64,000 nt of DNA, from assembly GCF_036588685.1 (NCBI RefSeq), contig NC_086376.1, forward strand, positions 17,230,411 through 17,294,410. Direction: 5' to 3'. Made by a program: the position numbers and the translations under genes. Below the pieces are notes generated by a model. The model did no database searches. It saw nothing but the letters and a program-made list of their open reading frames with translations, and was not told where the DNA came from. Below are positions 12,106 through 23,845 of this stretch, piece after piece (the stretch's first letter is position 1; each line of letters begins with the position of its first letter). Origin of the DNA: Mytilus trossulus. Taxonomy: Eukaryota; Mollusca; Bivalvia; Mytilida; Mytilidae.

Positions 12106-14068
12106 CTACGGTTTTACTGTTGTCATGGTATAATTACACACTGCCTTATGTGCTGTCATTCCGAATCCAAATTGTTCTGGACATCTACACGAAGTATGGC
12201 TATCTACCTGGACATCCTTACCGGCTGCAATTATTTTGTTGCCGAAGTAACAGTTTTTACCTGCAATACAAATTAAATAATTTCTATGTTTATCTTTTGT
12301 CACTATAACATACCAGGACCACATCAAATCTGCACTTGTAAGCATAAAGACTTGCACATCTAGAATTCGAAGTTCCATTGTCTTTCTTTCATTAAATGGT
12401 TGCCTTTCATTTTTTAGATATGATTTAACAACTAACCTATTGGGCATATTTATTCAAATTTTGACACAGGCCGTCCTAAAAAAATATAAATTTAAATTAC
12501 ACATAGCCGTACCATTTCATATATTTTAGAATACTGACACCTGAACATTGTCATTTCCCTGTGAGTAGAATTTATTTACCATTTATCATTTTGTGAAAGA
12601 TATAATGCACGCTTACAAAATAGCACGTTTTAGAGGGATATACGATCGAACAATCGTAATATATTGAAAGATCCCGACCGAGTTATTTCTAAAATGAAAT
12701 ATGAGATTGTTAACTCGTGTTCTATAAAGGTGTATATTTTTATGTGCCTGTGTGTATGGATTTCACATATTTAGCAACTAGGTGAGCAATTCATTATTCG
12801 TGGTAAAACATGAAACCACAAATTTATAAGTCAATAATTAACCTCTCAACCAAATATGGTTCACGTTAATGAATACTAGTGTAAACACTTTACCAAAATT
12901 CTCTGTATATGCTGCAAAACTTGGATGTATATGTATGTATGTGCATATTATTTCAGACATCGGATCGATATATTGCATTATTTTTTTTGCCCATAGCATA
13001 AACTCTTAAACTTCGTACTTTGTTTAGCATTTTAACTGTTTTATCATTAGCGTTACTAATAAATCAACTGTAGACGAGACGTACAAAAAAATAATCATAA
13101 TATCGTGCACACGAGAAGTATTGTTTTAGTAACTCCATAGTTATATAACTTTGCACTACACTAACAGCTCAAACGGCAAGTTTCATTCAATATTTTGAAT
13201 AAGCAAAATGTCGAATCTCAAGACAGAAAAACATTAAGTATCAAGGCTACAAAAGACAATAACAATCAAAAACCAAAGAGTAAACAAAGACTCATAAAAC
13301 CAAAGGACATTTGCATCAACAGTTTACTAATAATAAATAAGAAACAACACGAACTACTAAAAACCAGTGAAATCAGGCGCCCCGGAAGGGTAAGAATTTC
13401 CTACACAAATACAATGACAAATCAAATAGAAAATACAACTGAACATCAAATTAGAGAGACACAATGGACGCGATAAAAAAATACGAGTTCAATTAAAACA
13501 AACAACACCATGACCAGAAAGATAAGCAACGACATGGTTTGCCATGTACTAAACCATCAGATAGATGATTGATTGCTTGATGTATAACGCCACTTTCAGC
13601 TCTGGTGAAAGACTCGGGCACTTGTAGTTGAGAGAAGGCGGAAAAGTAATGACTTTGTCCAGACAAAACTACCGGGCTTGATAGGACCAGTGTCAAAAAT
13701 TATATCGAATATGCAATGTCGTCATCATTTAACTTCTCATCATGTGATAAGATCAGTCTACCATTATGATATATGCTTTCGTATATAAGTATCTTACCAT
13801 TTGGACAAACTGGACAACATTTGTCAGGATGTTGTACAGAATCTACACATTCCACTATAAAGCAGTCAGCGATAAGACACTGTGATTGACCGTTCACACA
13901 ATCACACCATTCACAAGGAGACACCTTCCAGTGACTACCTTCTGGATGCATTTTTCCATCCCTGAAACACCCGGATGGTGGAGTCGGTGGTTGAGGAAAG
14001 GTTAAAGAGTTAACTACCGTAATAAATATGATTACGAATACACTCCTAAGTAAATTCCGTGTATACAT
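12106..14068 (-). CDS. Small secreted VWC-domain protein with 4-Cys tail (gene A)
   Basis: Two exons: 13798-14068 and 12106-12260. The donor is GTAAGA, the acceptor is TTGCAG, and the intron is phase 1. The product is 141 residues. Residues 1 to about 21 form a hydrophobic signal peptide (core FVIIFITVV), followed by a short proline-rich linker. A VWC domain spans about residues 33-90 with the canonical 10 cysteines, including CEWCDC and CCPVC. Exon 2 adds a tail with four cysteines (KNCYFG, SCRCP, AVC). VWC domains are extracellular and often bind growth factors or matrix, but nothing here identifies a ligand. A TATA-like element lies at 14183-14193, about 115 bp upstream of the ATG, and a GATA-like CTGATAAG lies near 14111. 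The exon boundaries are supported by the parallel structure of three paralogues. Confidence 0.85.
12262..13797 (-). other. Intron of the first VWC gene
   Basis: Mostly unremarkable. It holds a repeat-like stretch at about 13195-13500 ('caataacaatcaaaaaccaa', 'agtaaacaaagactcataaaac'), which is shared with 29430-29490 near the third gene. Confidence 0.6.
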
Positions 14069-14104
14069 TATAAGAGAATATTGTGAAGAAGAAAAACGTG
14101 TAGA

Positions 14105-14195
14105 GTTCTTATCAGCACGTCGACAGGTCAGGTGTTACAGAAATGATCTTACTAGTGTTTGATGTGTGGTAAACTAAACGGATTTTATATATAAA
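14105..14195 (-). promoter_or_regulatory. Putative core promoter of gene A: TATA box plus GATA-like motif
   Basis: On the minus strand a TATATATAAAA stretch (14193-14183) is followed about 70 bp downstream by GTGCTGATAAGAAC (14118-14105), then the ATG at 14068. The TGATAA core recurs at a similar distance before the ATG of the other two closest paralogues and the pseudogene. The promoter assignment is inference from position and conservation. Confidence 0.5.
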
Positions 14196-14321
14196 TACAT
14201 GTTTCTGTAGAAATAGGGAAAATTGTTGCCAAATTCATTTTACGTTTGAGGTATTTTAAAATCGTTCCTTAAACTTTTTCGAATTTGTACAGTATTACAG
14301 CTGTATATATGTCCTTCTAGG

Positions 14322-14410
14322 TTAAAATAAATTAATGATACCATGACTACAATTTTGGTAAAAAATGCATTTTTTTGTTGGCGGGGGGGGGGGGGGGGGG
14401 GGGGCTGAAT
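14322..14410 (+). repeat. 22-base G run
   Basis: An uninterrupted G run lies at 14383-14404. Such a tract can form G-quadruplex and is prone to length change or assembly error. The polyproline frame on the opposite strand is a by-product of it. Confidence 0.8.
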
Positions 14411-14754
14411 TTGAAAGCGATGTAAAGGAATTATGAATAAAATGTATCTTCATCATTATCCAATTAGTAAACAACGTTGAATAATGAGAATTCCTTGTTT
14501 GTACAAATCGTAGTTTTTCATTAAAACTATATATTAACACGTTTTGTTTTGTATAAGAACCCTTTGATAATGCACAGTGCACACCATCATCTCGCCTTGT
14601 CCTATTCAATATATACATTGCTGTTTGTAATCTCAATCGAAGTGCATTATCTAATATTGAATATAGTTATCAAAGGTACCAGGATTATAAAAGTGTGTAA
14701 TAGGCTTGATTTTAAATAACTTACAGTAACAGCAAGCATACCAAGTCAGGTAAA

Positions 14755-15045
14755 AAGTAAAATCACAAAAATATTGAACTCCGATGAAAGTTCAGAACGG
14801 AAAGTCAGTAATCATATGGCAAACCAAAAGATAAAACACATCAAATGACACCAACTGTCATATTCCTGATTTCGTACAGGCATTTTCGTATGTAGAAAAT
14901 GATGGACTGAACCTGGTTTGACAGCGCTAAATCTTTCACTTATTTAAAAGTCGGATTAAATTCCATTATATTGACAACGATTCGTGAGCAAAATAGACAT
15001 AATAGGTAAAGTTCTCAAAACATGAATACAGCAGTCATCACCGTT
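14755..15045 (+). repeat. Dispersed repeat family R1
   Basis: A fairly complete copy, from 'aaatcacaaaaatattgaactc' through 'tgtcatattcctgatttcgtacagg', 'gatggactgaacctgg' and 'attccattatattgacaacg' to 'aatagacataataggtaaa'. Confidence 0.8.
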
Positions 15046-15384
15046 TCATAATCTCAATCAGAACAAAAACAAGCAAATATTAATCACAGAAGCATGTATC
15101 AAATATAATTACCACGTTCATTGCTTAATTATTTTTTTATTCATTTACGTATGTTAATATAAACCTATAAATGATTGAAATAGTTTAAGTCCTGTTACCA
15201 AATTGATACATCAACTCTAGTGTATAATCATGCGTTTGACGTCAGAATGAAAACTTCACATAGGTAGAGATATTTAATAATTTTGACGTTCAAAGTATGC
15301 AAAAATTATAATAGAACAATAAATTAATGGCGGGAGGTTCAAAGTACAGAATCACGTTATATGTATCAAAGAGACACAAGACAG

Positions 15385-15535
15385 TTTTTTTTATTGCACT
15401 TCTGTGTTCTGTTGTTTTACTGTTTTCCTCTTATAATTAATGTGTTTCCCTCGGTTTTAGTTTGTAATCCTGATTTGTTTTCTCTCAATTTTTTATGACT
15501 TTTGAACAGCGGTATACTACTGTTGTCTTTATTTA
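15385..15535 (+). repeat. Dispersed repeat, 'aacagcggtat' family
   Basis: Shares 'tcctcttataattaatgtg', 'ggttttagtttgtaa', 'tttgttttctct' and 'gaacagcggtatac' with 28690-28840 and, in reverse, with 6085-6240. Confidence 0.7.
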
Positions 15536-15829
15536 ACAAAATATCCAAGACATTTTTTTCAATTTTGAAATTGTTAGCACCTGCACCGCATCATCTAGAC
15601 ATTTAAAGGTGATACAAAGAACAGATTATTCTTTCGTTTGCATCTTCTCATGAAATGGCGTAATCACTTGTTTTAATGAATCAACATTTTTTTCAAAACA
15701 TTAGTCTTAACTGTCATTAATTTGCAAAACATGATAATGTTTTTTGAATTTGTGTTCGATGCCTATTTGAAATGTTTGAATGAAATATTATCAAGTTAAC
15801 TTAGGAAAACTTCAACAAATGGTTAAGTC

Positions 15830-16030
15830 AAAAGCTCAAAGCATATTGAACGAATTGAGAACAACTCTCATATACCTGACTTGGTATAGACATTTTCTTA
15901 GGTAGAACATGATGGAAAACCCTGGTTTGAAAGCAAGCTTTACCTCGAGCTCTAACTTGTACGCATAAACGTTCATTACTTAAACAACAATGTGTGAACA
16001 AAACAATTAGACATAATAAGTAAAAATGCA
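15830..16030 (+). repeat. Dispersed repeat family R1, 5'-truncated copy
   Basis: Starts inside the family at 'aaagctcaaagcata' and continues through 'cctgacttggtatagacattttctt' (read as two blocks) to 'gacataataagtaaaaatg'. Confidence 0.7.
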
Positions 16031-17387
16031 AAAGTAGGGAAGTCACAGTCAACATTTTTTTATTACCTTAATCACTATTAAAACGAATAAATATGTCAGT
16101 AAAGAAAAACAAAAGTGCATATAGAAAAGCCCGTACGAAAAGCGGAGGACAAGAACACAAATATTAACGATAGCACCATAATACAACGCCGGGATGTATA
16201 CGTACCAATCCAAGTCAAATGGTGTTACCAAAAATAGACTAAACAGTTATAGTAATAATTTACAAAGACTCCGAAAAAACAACACCTGATTAAGACGATA
16301 AACGACGCAAGTACCTATAATTTATACTTCAAGACCATCGTGTATTATTTTTGAAGTTGATATTGAATATTTATCAACAAGGTTTTGATATCGTCCGATG
16401 GACTCTGGTAACGTTTTACAAAGTAAGAGTAGCAGCTACAGCTCTTGAATACCAAACGAGTTTAGGAAATATATATCGCAAATGCAGATGAGAGTGGTAT
16501 ATTGCTACTTAGATGGCAATAATACTTTGCAAATATCTTTCCATTTTTGGCAATTTTGATGCATTTGGTGTTTTTGTGTGAATGTGTACAATAGGTAGTG
16601 AAGTAGTCAAGTTGGCGAAAGTGAGTGACCGCATTTTGCACTGTAATATACACCATCGGGTAAGTGAAAGTGTATAACTATGAACAATATCTGGTATATA
16701 AATTTTATCGCTATTTGTTCTCAGTATAGGACATCACAGTCGTTCCATTCATGACACAATAGAAAATGTATGACGTAACACAAGAAAGGGATTGATGCAC
16801 ACTGTGTATAATAATCGTAATCAACCTATAGTAGCTTTATGTAAACGAAAAAGAAGTGTAATGTTAGTTAAGCAATAAGGAAATAAGGAGATGTCCATAA
16901 CAAATAGTCATTAAATTAAAGTAACGATTTTGCCTATTCTACGTTAACCTTGTAAAAATCACAAAAATCACAAAAATACTGAGCATGAGTAAAATTAAAA
17001 AAGGAAAGTCCCTAGTCAAATATAATTGACACTATAAATTGTCCCTCGTCAAACAGATAGCAGAAAACCTACCTAATTGACAATAATATGCTTTGTGATG
17101 TCTGCTTGATTGACGTGATTCCTATTGTTATTCACATGTAACATGTAATGATGGCGTGTAAGTTGTTTTAAATTATAGAATCTTTTGAATTCTAAGCGAG
17201 AATCAAAGTGCCATAAACACAGGACTTCCAAAAAATTACGAGACCCACAAAACTTGCTCAGACAGTTGGGAGTCTTTTGCTCATAAATAATGCTCGCTTC
17301 TTGATGCACTCGGTAGCTTATATACATCAGTGTGGTTTAATTACTATCCGACATGTTTGAAACAGAATAATTGTTGATAAATTTTAA
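16031..17387. other. Intergenic, nothing firm
   Basis: The only repeat noted is a short family R1 scrap at 16955-17010 ('aaaatcacaaaaatactgagc'). Downstream of the VWC gene at 17388, the segment 17290-17387 matches 28915-29015 behind its closest paralogue, so the duplication included 3' flank. Confidence 0.5.
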
Positions 17388-19301
17388 TCAGTTTACATTT
17401 ACAACTTTAGCTGTAACGGTATTGACCCTGATTTCACACACAGCTCTTAGTGCGGTCATTCCAAATCCAAATCTGGTCGGACAGTGGCATGTGGTGTGGT
17501 CATCTATTTGTACAGACTTTCCTGCCTGAATAATTGTGTCTCCTGCGTAACAATTTCTACCTGCAATCACAAGAGTTAAGCTTGAGTAGAGACAATCAGT
17601 AGATTTAAATGTAAAAGGAAACGTACACAAAATAGCATACACAAGTAACTAGAGTTAAACAAGAAGAAAACAGATGAATGTCTATATACCCAAGCTGCAA
17701 TATAATTAATTTTTGACAATGTAGTCCCTACAAATGTAATCAGACGACTATATAAACGTAACAGAACATGTAACGTTAGAAGAGCTCACAACGAGTAACT
17801 GAATATATAAAACGCACAGTCAAATGCATTGTTGCATTTATCTAATTTTAGTAAGGTGCTTTATCCATTGATACTATAAATAAATCATCTTATATTTTAA
17901 CAAAATTGCTCATATATACATTACTATGACACATACATTACGTTACTGTAATCACATGTGAATTAATCAAATGTCTTTACAGTATCTAAAATTGAAATAA
18001 AATTTAGTCAAATCAAAAGAGTGAAACGAAAATTGTAAGGAATTGAGACAACATCCTAGGTAAGGTAAAAAAAAACCGGAACCTAACATGCTGTTGTTTA
18101 TCATGCTGATGACTCAATGACAATGAGTTAACATTACAATCTTTTTAATATATAATATATCTTTGATTTCGTTATACTCATATGAGTTTCGTCGCAAGTT
18201 AGTAATTCGTATTATTTTATTTAGATTGTGCACATTTGATATCATACGTTATCACACTAAATCACAGGAATTAGATTCACAGAAATCACACGTAAGTATA
18301 TATATACTGAATTTTGCAAAACTTTCATCGCAAGATTATTTTTGTGAAGCTCATCATTGATACACGTCTTGACACCAAATCAGACGTAGAATCGCACACA
18401 ATATGGGCTTGTTCTGAAATGTATTTTTCAGTTATTTAAAACATTCTAATTAATTCATTTTACATAATTTTCACTACATTGAAGCTTCACTTTCTCATCT
18501 GATAACCTTTTAGTAACCTCAAGTACAACTTAATTGGAAAGCTTAGACCAAAGTATATAAATCATAGTCATGTGTGCTACCGTCAAAACATTATCATTTT
18601 CGTAGAACTGTTGTTTGACGTCAATAATCAAAATCTTACTGACATGAATACTTACATGATAAAGATTTGTAAAACCAAAACAATATCGCGAAGTCGTTAA
18701 AACCAACTGATTGAAATAAGTTTTAATATTAAATGGTATCCTTCATTTTTTGCTAATTTCTACAAACATCTAAATAATTTAAATCTTATTTAAATCTAAA
18801 TTATTGATTTGATAGATAGTTAGAACCTAATAAAAAGATTTTTTAAACAATCGGTTGAAACTATGCACAGATAAATATTGCAATTACCCTGCTAAATAAT
18901 GAACAAAAACTGTTTTAAACTGGTCTTGCATAGTACTGTATTTACCGTCGAAAGAAAGAAAACTAATAATAAATGAGCATGTATCTTCTGCAATGGTCAT
19001 TTTAACTGTTGTTTTTCGGATGTATTAATGTTTGTAACTTACCATTTGGACAAACAGAGCAACATTTAGTAGGATCATGCACAGCGTCCACACACGTTGG
19101 CATGAAACAGTCTGCAATCGCGCATATTACTTTGCCTCCATTACAAAAGCAATGCTCGCATGGGGTTGGTTGGAAAGATTCGCCTTCTTTGTATAATTTA
19201 CCATTCTTACTACATCCAGACGCGACACTAATAGACGGTAAAGGATCAACAGCATACACAAGTGGAAGAATAAGGACACTGATTAACAAGAAGTTCGCCA
19301 T
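17388..19301 (-). CDS. Small secreted VWC-domain protein with 4-Cys tail (gene B)
   Basis: Exon 1 is 19043-19301 and exon 2 is 17388-17560; the phase-1 intron has donor GTAAGT and acceptor TTGCAG. The product is 143 residues. I chose the ATG at 19301 because it places the signal peptide (MANFLLISVLILPLVYA) at the N-terminus, as in gene C. An in-frame ATG at 19370 would bury it. The VWC domain spans about residues 27-85 with 10 cysteines (CEHCFC, CCSVC). The exon-2 tail has RNCYAG, TCHCP and AVC. It is nearly identical in design to the gene at 29016-30550, and 5' and 3' flanks also match, pointing to a recent duplication. It is a secreted product; the ligand or role is not evident. Confidence 0.87.
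17700..18999 (-). other. Intron of the second VWC gene
   Basis: AT-rich. I see no repeat family or internal exon in it. Confidence 0.45.
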
Positions 19302-19342
19302 GTTCCCGAAAGGTTTCAATGTAATGTACTTGTGAAGTACGA

Positions 19343-19372
19343 ACAGTCTTATCAGTTGAACGTGATCCACAA
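19343..19372 (-). promoter_or_regulatory. Conserved upstream block shared by genes B and C
   Basis: About 23 bp (minus strand GTGGATCACGTTCAACTGAT followed by AAG) are identical 45-70 bp before the ATG of this gene and of the gene at 29016-30550 (there near 30603-30627). The GATAAG end is also present before the gene at 12106 and the pseudogene. It is probably 5' UTR or core-promoter sequence. Confidence 0.5.
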
Positions 19373-19844
19373 TAAAGTTCTCTAGATACTATCTTTGTGA
19401 TTTATTTGTTTTATTGGATATAAATATTAATTGTAATCGACAAATTGCTAAATGGCTTATTTTAAAAACAAAGAGTTCGTGGGGTTTACAGTTCGATTAT
19501 TTTTTATTACTGGTTACTGATCCCCACAGCCCTTTCCTTGAATACTGATATCACAACAAAAGAAGGTCTGACAACACAAAAGAAAAGCTAGTGTTGTATG
19601 AAAACAAGACATAAAGTGTTGCAAATTATCGGGTCATGTCTCGCATAATCATAAAACTGCGATACGAACTATTTATGATGCCTGGTTTTTTTTTAATGTT
19701 CTGGTTTAACTTCTACCATCCTCTGTTACTACTTTGAAGGGTAAAACAGAAGGCAAATATGTGAAGGGACAATACAATAAAGAATTTCATTTTAAAGAAA
19801 AAATGTCATTTAAAAGAAGGCCACTTGAAAGATTTTAGTTATCA

Positions 19845-20620
19845 TATACTTTGACTAAATAACATATAGTTTTTACCGTATGATAATAGCATTAAATTAA
19901 AGTATTTTCCATATTTTTCGAATTGGTGCTTAGCGGGCTGATATGAAAATTTTATCACATGCTTTGATTGTTATCACATGCTTTGATTGTTATCACATGC
20001 CTTTCCGTGACGTTATCACATGGCGTTCCGGTGATACTCGGCAAATTCCGGAAAATACACCTCAATGCTATGTTTTCAGTGAAAAACATTACAAAGTAGT
20101 GTACAAAACAATTATTTGAATACTGGAATGTATATTGTGAAAAATAATTAAATCAAATTAAAAAAAAATTTAAATTAAATAAATGCATTTTTTATAGTTT
20201 TTCTGAAACATGATTTAGAAAGTTACTTTAAAAAAGTTGACTTTTCCATACAATGTTCACTATGTATATTGTTGAATTATTTTGTGGTCGATTCGTCCAT
20301 ATAAAAATATGTTTTTTTTCTCTGTTGAGGAATATGATAGAAAGATTTCATATTGAATGTATCAAATTTTGGGTCCGACGTCCGTGAACTTTTTACTCTT
20401 TAAACTTCTTTTCGGGAACCTCGTAAAAGGATCAATATATGAATCTGTTATTGTTCCCTTCTGTTTAAGCATATGATAAAAAGATCATAACATGTCATTT
20501 TTCATATCACATATTATCAGCCCTCGGTCAATATCAGCCCTCGAGCCATGCGGCTCTTGGGCTGATATTGAACCGAGGGCTGATAATATATGCGATATGA
20601 AAAATGACATGTAATAATCT
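19845..20620 (+). repeat. Hairpin-ended repeat element, copy 1
   Basis: A unit of about 775 bp, repeated in tandem by the copy at 20620-21830. Near its start, a 19-bp word 'ttatcacatgctttgattg' is tandemly repeated (19952, 19971, 19990, then diverging). The unit ends in a large inverted repeat. No coding potential is seen. Confidence 0.8.
20491..20611. repeat. Inverted repeat, arms of about 50 bp
   Basis: The left arm starts 'catgtcatttttcatatc' and the right arm ends 'gatatgaaaaatgacatg'. Between them 'cagccctcggtcaatatcag' pairs with 'ctgatattgaaccgagggctg', leaving a loop of about 16 bases. A diverged counterpart is at 21655-21815. Confidence 0.9.
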
Positions 20621-21830
20621 GATATTATCATATACTTATACTAAATAACATATGAATTTTACTGTATGATAATAGCATTAAATTAGCCTAAATTCCATAT
20701 TTTTCGAAAGGGTGCTTAGTGAGCCAATATGAAAATGTTATCACATGCCTTTCCGTAACGTTATCGCATGGCATTCCTGTGATACTCGGCAAATTCCGGA
20801 AAATACACCTCAATGCTAAGTTTTATATGAAAACATTACAAAGTAGTGTACAAAAACAATAATTTGGATAAAGGAAAGTATATTGTGTAAAATAATAAAA
20901 AAAAAAACACTAAAAAAATTACAAACAAATTATCAAATGAATGCATTTTTAAAAGTTTCAAAAATAATTTAGAAAGCTACTTAAAAAAGTTGACTTTTTC
21001 AAACAGTGTTCTTTTGTATATTTTTGATACTGATGAGTCTTTTGTAGAATAAGCGCGCGTCTGGCGTACTACATTATAATCCTGGTACATTTGGTATCTA
21101 TTTACACCACTGGGTCGATGCCACTGCTGGTGGACGTTTCCTCCCCGAGGGTATCACCAGCCCAGTAGTCAACACTTTGGTGTTGATATGACTATCAATA
21201 ATGTGGTCATTTTAATAAATTTCCTCTAACAAAAATTAGAATTTTTCGAAAAAATAAGGATTTTCTTTTCCCAGGCATAGATTATCTAAGCCGTATTTGG
21301 AACAACATCTTGGAATTTCGGATCCTCAATGATCTTCAACTGTGTACTTATTTGGCTTTATAAATATTTTGATATGAACGTCCCTTATGAAACTTTTGTA
21401 GACGAAACGCGCGTCTGGCGTACTTAATTAAAATCCTGGTACTTTTGATAAATATTTGTCGATGTGTCCATGTTAAAATATGTTTCTTCTCTGTTGAGGC
21501 ATATGATAAAAATATTTTATATCGAATGTTCTAATTTTGGGGTCCGACATCCATGAAGTTTTCACTCTTTTGAAATTCTATTTGGGAACCGCGTAAACGG
21601 ATTTCCCATATGTAAATTTTCTCCATTGTTGAAGCCTATGATAAAAAGATCATAAGATGGCATTTTTCATATCGCATGTATTATCAGCCCTCGGTCAATA
21701 TGAGCCCTCGAGCAATACAGCTCTTGGGCTGATATTGATCCTAGGGCTAATTCCGAGACCCCCATATCAGCTCGAGACGGAGCCATGATACCCAGGCTGA
21801 TATGGAGAAGGCCATGTATTAATCGCTTTA
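20620..21830 (+). repeat. Hairpin-ended repeat element, copy 2, with R4 insertion
   Basis: Collinear with copy 1 from 'tatcatatacttatactaaataac' (two blocks) through 'cggaaaatacacctcaatgcta' to the terminal 'cagccctcggtcaatatgag' hairpin. It is interrupted at about 21030-21455 by tandem family R4 sequence. Host homology resumes at 'gtcgatgtgtcca' (21468), matching 'gtcgattcgtcca' (20288) in copy 1. Confidence 0.8.
21030..21455 (+). repeat. Family R4 in tandem (period 354 bp)
   Basis: The 'gcgcgtctggcgtact' block occurs at 21055 and again 354 bp later at 21409. The spacer includes 'accactgggtcgatgccact', 'ctggtggacgtttcctcccc' and 'agtagtcaacactt', which is absent from the single-unit copies elsewhere in the window. 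This shows that the single copies equal part of a longer tandem unit. Confidence 0.8.
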
Positions 21831-21834
21831 TCAT

Positions 21835-22767
21835 ATACTTATGATAGTTTTATGTAAGGCAAATAAACAAGTAATAACTAAAACAAGTCAAAAACTTTAT
21901 AAAGAAGTTAAATTATGAATCAAATATACTAAAATTGTCCAACAACTGCATTACTACCTCCGTATATTTAGGTATGGTAACATTTCCTATAGAGGCATTT
22001 TGAAACATTGAAAATTTTGGAGAGTTTTATGACCATTATTACTCCCTGTGTGTTGTACTATAAAATGATTAATTGCCAATGGCATTTGTTACCAAGTACT
22101 AAACTATCCCCACAAAAGTTCCCGTTAATTTTGACGTCGTCATCAAAATATTTGACGTCACAATGGAAAAGTAAACAACTGATACCGGAAATACCGGAAG
22201 TAACTTGCACGAGAGGCACTATTATGGGTTTTGTGCACGAGATGCCCCGCATATTACATATTTCATATATGAACAAGGTGATTATATATAGCGGGATCCC
22301 AGTCTACTGATATGGGTTATAAGCCCGGTGGGAAATTATGGCTTGTGTACTTCCGCTCATTACACATATACAAAAGCTATTATATCAATGCTAAGTATAT
22401 AATAAAAAACGCTGAATACGGGTATTTAAATCCAATAACAAAGCGGTCAGTTTGATAAAAGACATTAACCCTCTTGCTGCCGACCGTTTTTCAAGGTTGC
22501 ATTTCATATGCCGGCAAATACGACAGCTCGACGTCTGTGACGTAACATGCCAAACAACGACGTCATTCGATATATGACGTCACGACATAATGACCGTTAC
22601 TTTTGGCACAAATTGGAGAAAAACATATCACTGTTTAATCTTCCGTTTTTTAATTGAAAGAAATATAACATTGATGAGAAGCTTACATAAATTAAACCAT
22701 GGACATATGTGTCTCTCCGGCTCATCTAGTAGTAAATATCTAGTAAACAAACTGCATTTACCCTTAT
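21835..22767. other. Intergenic, no supported gene
   Basis: No recognisable gene. The open frame at 22008-22310 and its antisense have no family features. The sequence around 22190-22330 has patches of 'ccggaa' and a 'gatgcccc' motif but no partner copy in the window. Confidence 0.4.
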
Positions 22768-22927
22768 ACTGCCAACTGGCCGATCTGGACCAATTGACGT
22801 TACCTTTAACTGCCAATGGGCCGATCGGGCCGATCGGGCCGATTGACGTTGTCTTTAACTGCCAAAGGGCCGATTGGGCCGATTAAGTTGTTCTTAAACT
22901 GCCAATGGGCCGATATGGCCGATGGGT
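22768..22927 (+). repeat. Four-unit GC-rich tandem repeat (40-49 bp units)
   Basis: Units start with 'actgcc' at 22768, 22809, 22858 and 22898. Each runs 'actgccaa.gggccgat..ggccgat' then 'tgacgtt..ctttaa'. Inside unit 2 the word 'gggccgatc' is itself repeated. It is strikingly GC-rich compared with its surroundings. Confidence 0.85.
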
Positions 22928-23099
22928 AAGGTTAATAAATACATATTGATTTTAAGCTAGAAAAGCGTAATATAATGATGTTCTGTCAATGCCATTTCAT
23001 TCTCGTTTCATTTTTTCATGACGTCATTTAGCCATTTGTATGACGTAACAATGATGTCATATATATTTCGCTGTCATACCTTAATTTTGTTGTACGTTA

Positions 23100-23310
23100 A
23101 TCAATCCGTTGTTTTTTTGTTGTTGTTGTTGTTTTAACTGTTTTACATTTTGTCATTTCGGATTCTTACTATACGATATGGGTTTTGCTCATCATTGTTG
23201 AAGGCCGTACGGTGGTTTACGATTTCATATTTCACGTCAATTGGTCTCGAAGAAGATATTTGGTAATTGCTACATTAGTAATCATACCATATCATACCTG
23301 GCCAATTGAA
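23100..23310 (+). repeat. Dispersed repeat family R2 (fragment)
   Basis: Contains a diverged 'acttactatacgatatgggttttgctcat' style block and 'attgttgaaggccgtacggt', the downstream half of family R2. A short (gtt)n run precedes it at 23113-23132. Confidence 0.55.
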
Positions 23311-23479
23311 ATATCCTAAAAATGTTAAATATTGGTAACAACATACTGAATTGATATAAAACATTTCCATATATTCGTTTTACCGCTTTCTGTAATGAAC
23401 GCAATATAACCGATTAAAAATGAGACAACGATCAAATAGTAAATAAATGATATACTAATGGGGATGGCTAGAAGACAAC

Positions 23480-23620
23480 ATTGCGTTTAAGTAGCTGCAG
23501 TTGGAATCTCAGATGCCCCGGAAGAGTAAGCAGATCCTGCTCCACATGTGGCACCCGTCTTGTTGCTTATGTTATTACAAATCCAGATAAAAATTATAAT
23601 TCGGTAGGTCACAGTCGTGA
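23480..23620 (+). repeat. Dispersed repeat with 'ctccacatgtggcacccgt' block
   Basis: The block at about 23515-23600 recurs in reverse at 27855-27905 and in diverged form near 29955-29990. The open frame over it is fortuitous. Confidence 0.55.
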
Positions 23621-23845
23621 AAAGGAAATGGTATTGTTGTTACGACATAACAGTCGGAAACCAGGTTGTAATAGAACAAAAGAAACGAAGCTCTTTGTTA
23701 GAGAAGGCGATAATTGTTTAATGTATTGTTAACTATAGTGACAAAAGTTAATATAAACAAGCAAAATTACAATCTTCTTCTTAATTACGAGGTATTTTAT
23801 GTTAAAACACCATTTGCATAAGTTTTCAATTTATCTAGTACATAG

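Noticed and set aside
13195-13476. 93-codon frame inside the first VWC intron
   Set aside because: Its sequence is low-complexity and partly shared with another intron (29430-29490), which points to a dispersed repeat. It has no domain.
14322-14636. Frame with a polyproline run
   Set aside because: The prolines come from the 22-base G run on the other strand, and nothing else in the frame is protein-like.
19009-19335. Antisense frames over VWC exon 1 (also 30234-30506 and 33937-34224)
   Set aside because: These are reverse-strand shadows of cysteine-rich coding exons. The minus-strand reading has the signal peptide, VWC cysteines and splice sites.
19302-19370. Upstream in-frame ATG of gene B as the true start
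   Set aside because: It would add 23 residues in front of an evident signal peptide, and paralogue C starts at the position equivalent to 19301.
22590-22886. Frame with GPIGPIGPI, collagen-like
   Set aside because: It is produced by translating the 'gggccgatc' tandem repeat. It has no further Gly-X-Y run, signal peptide or splice support.
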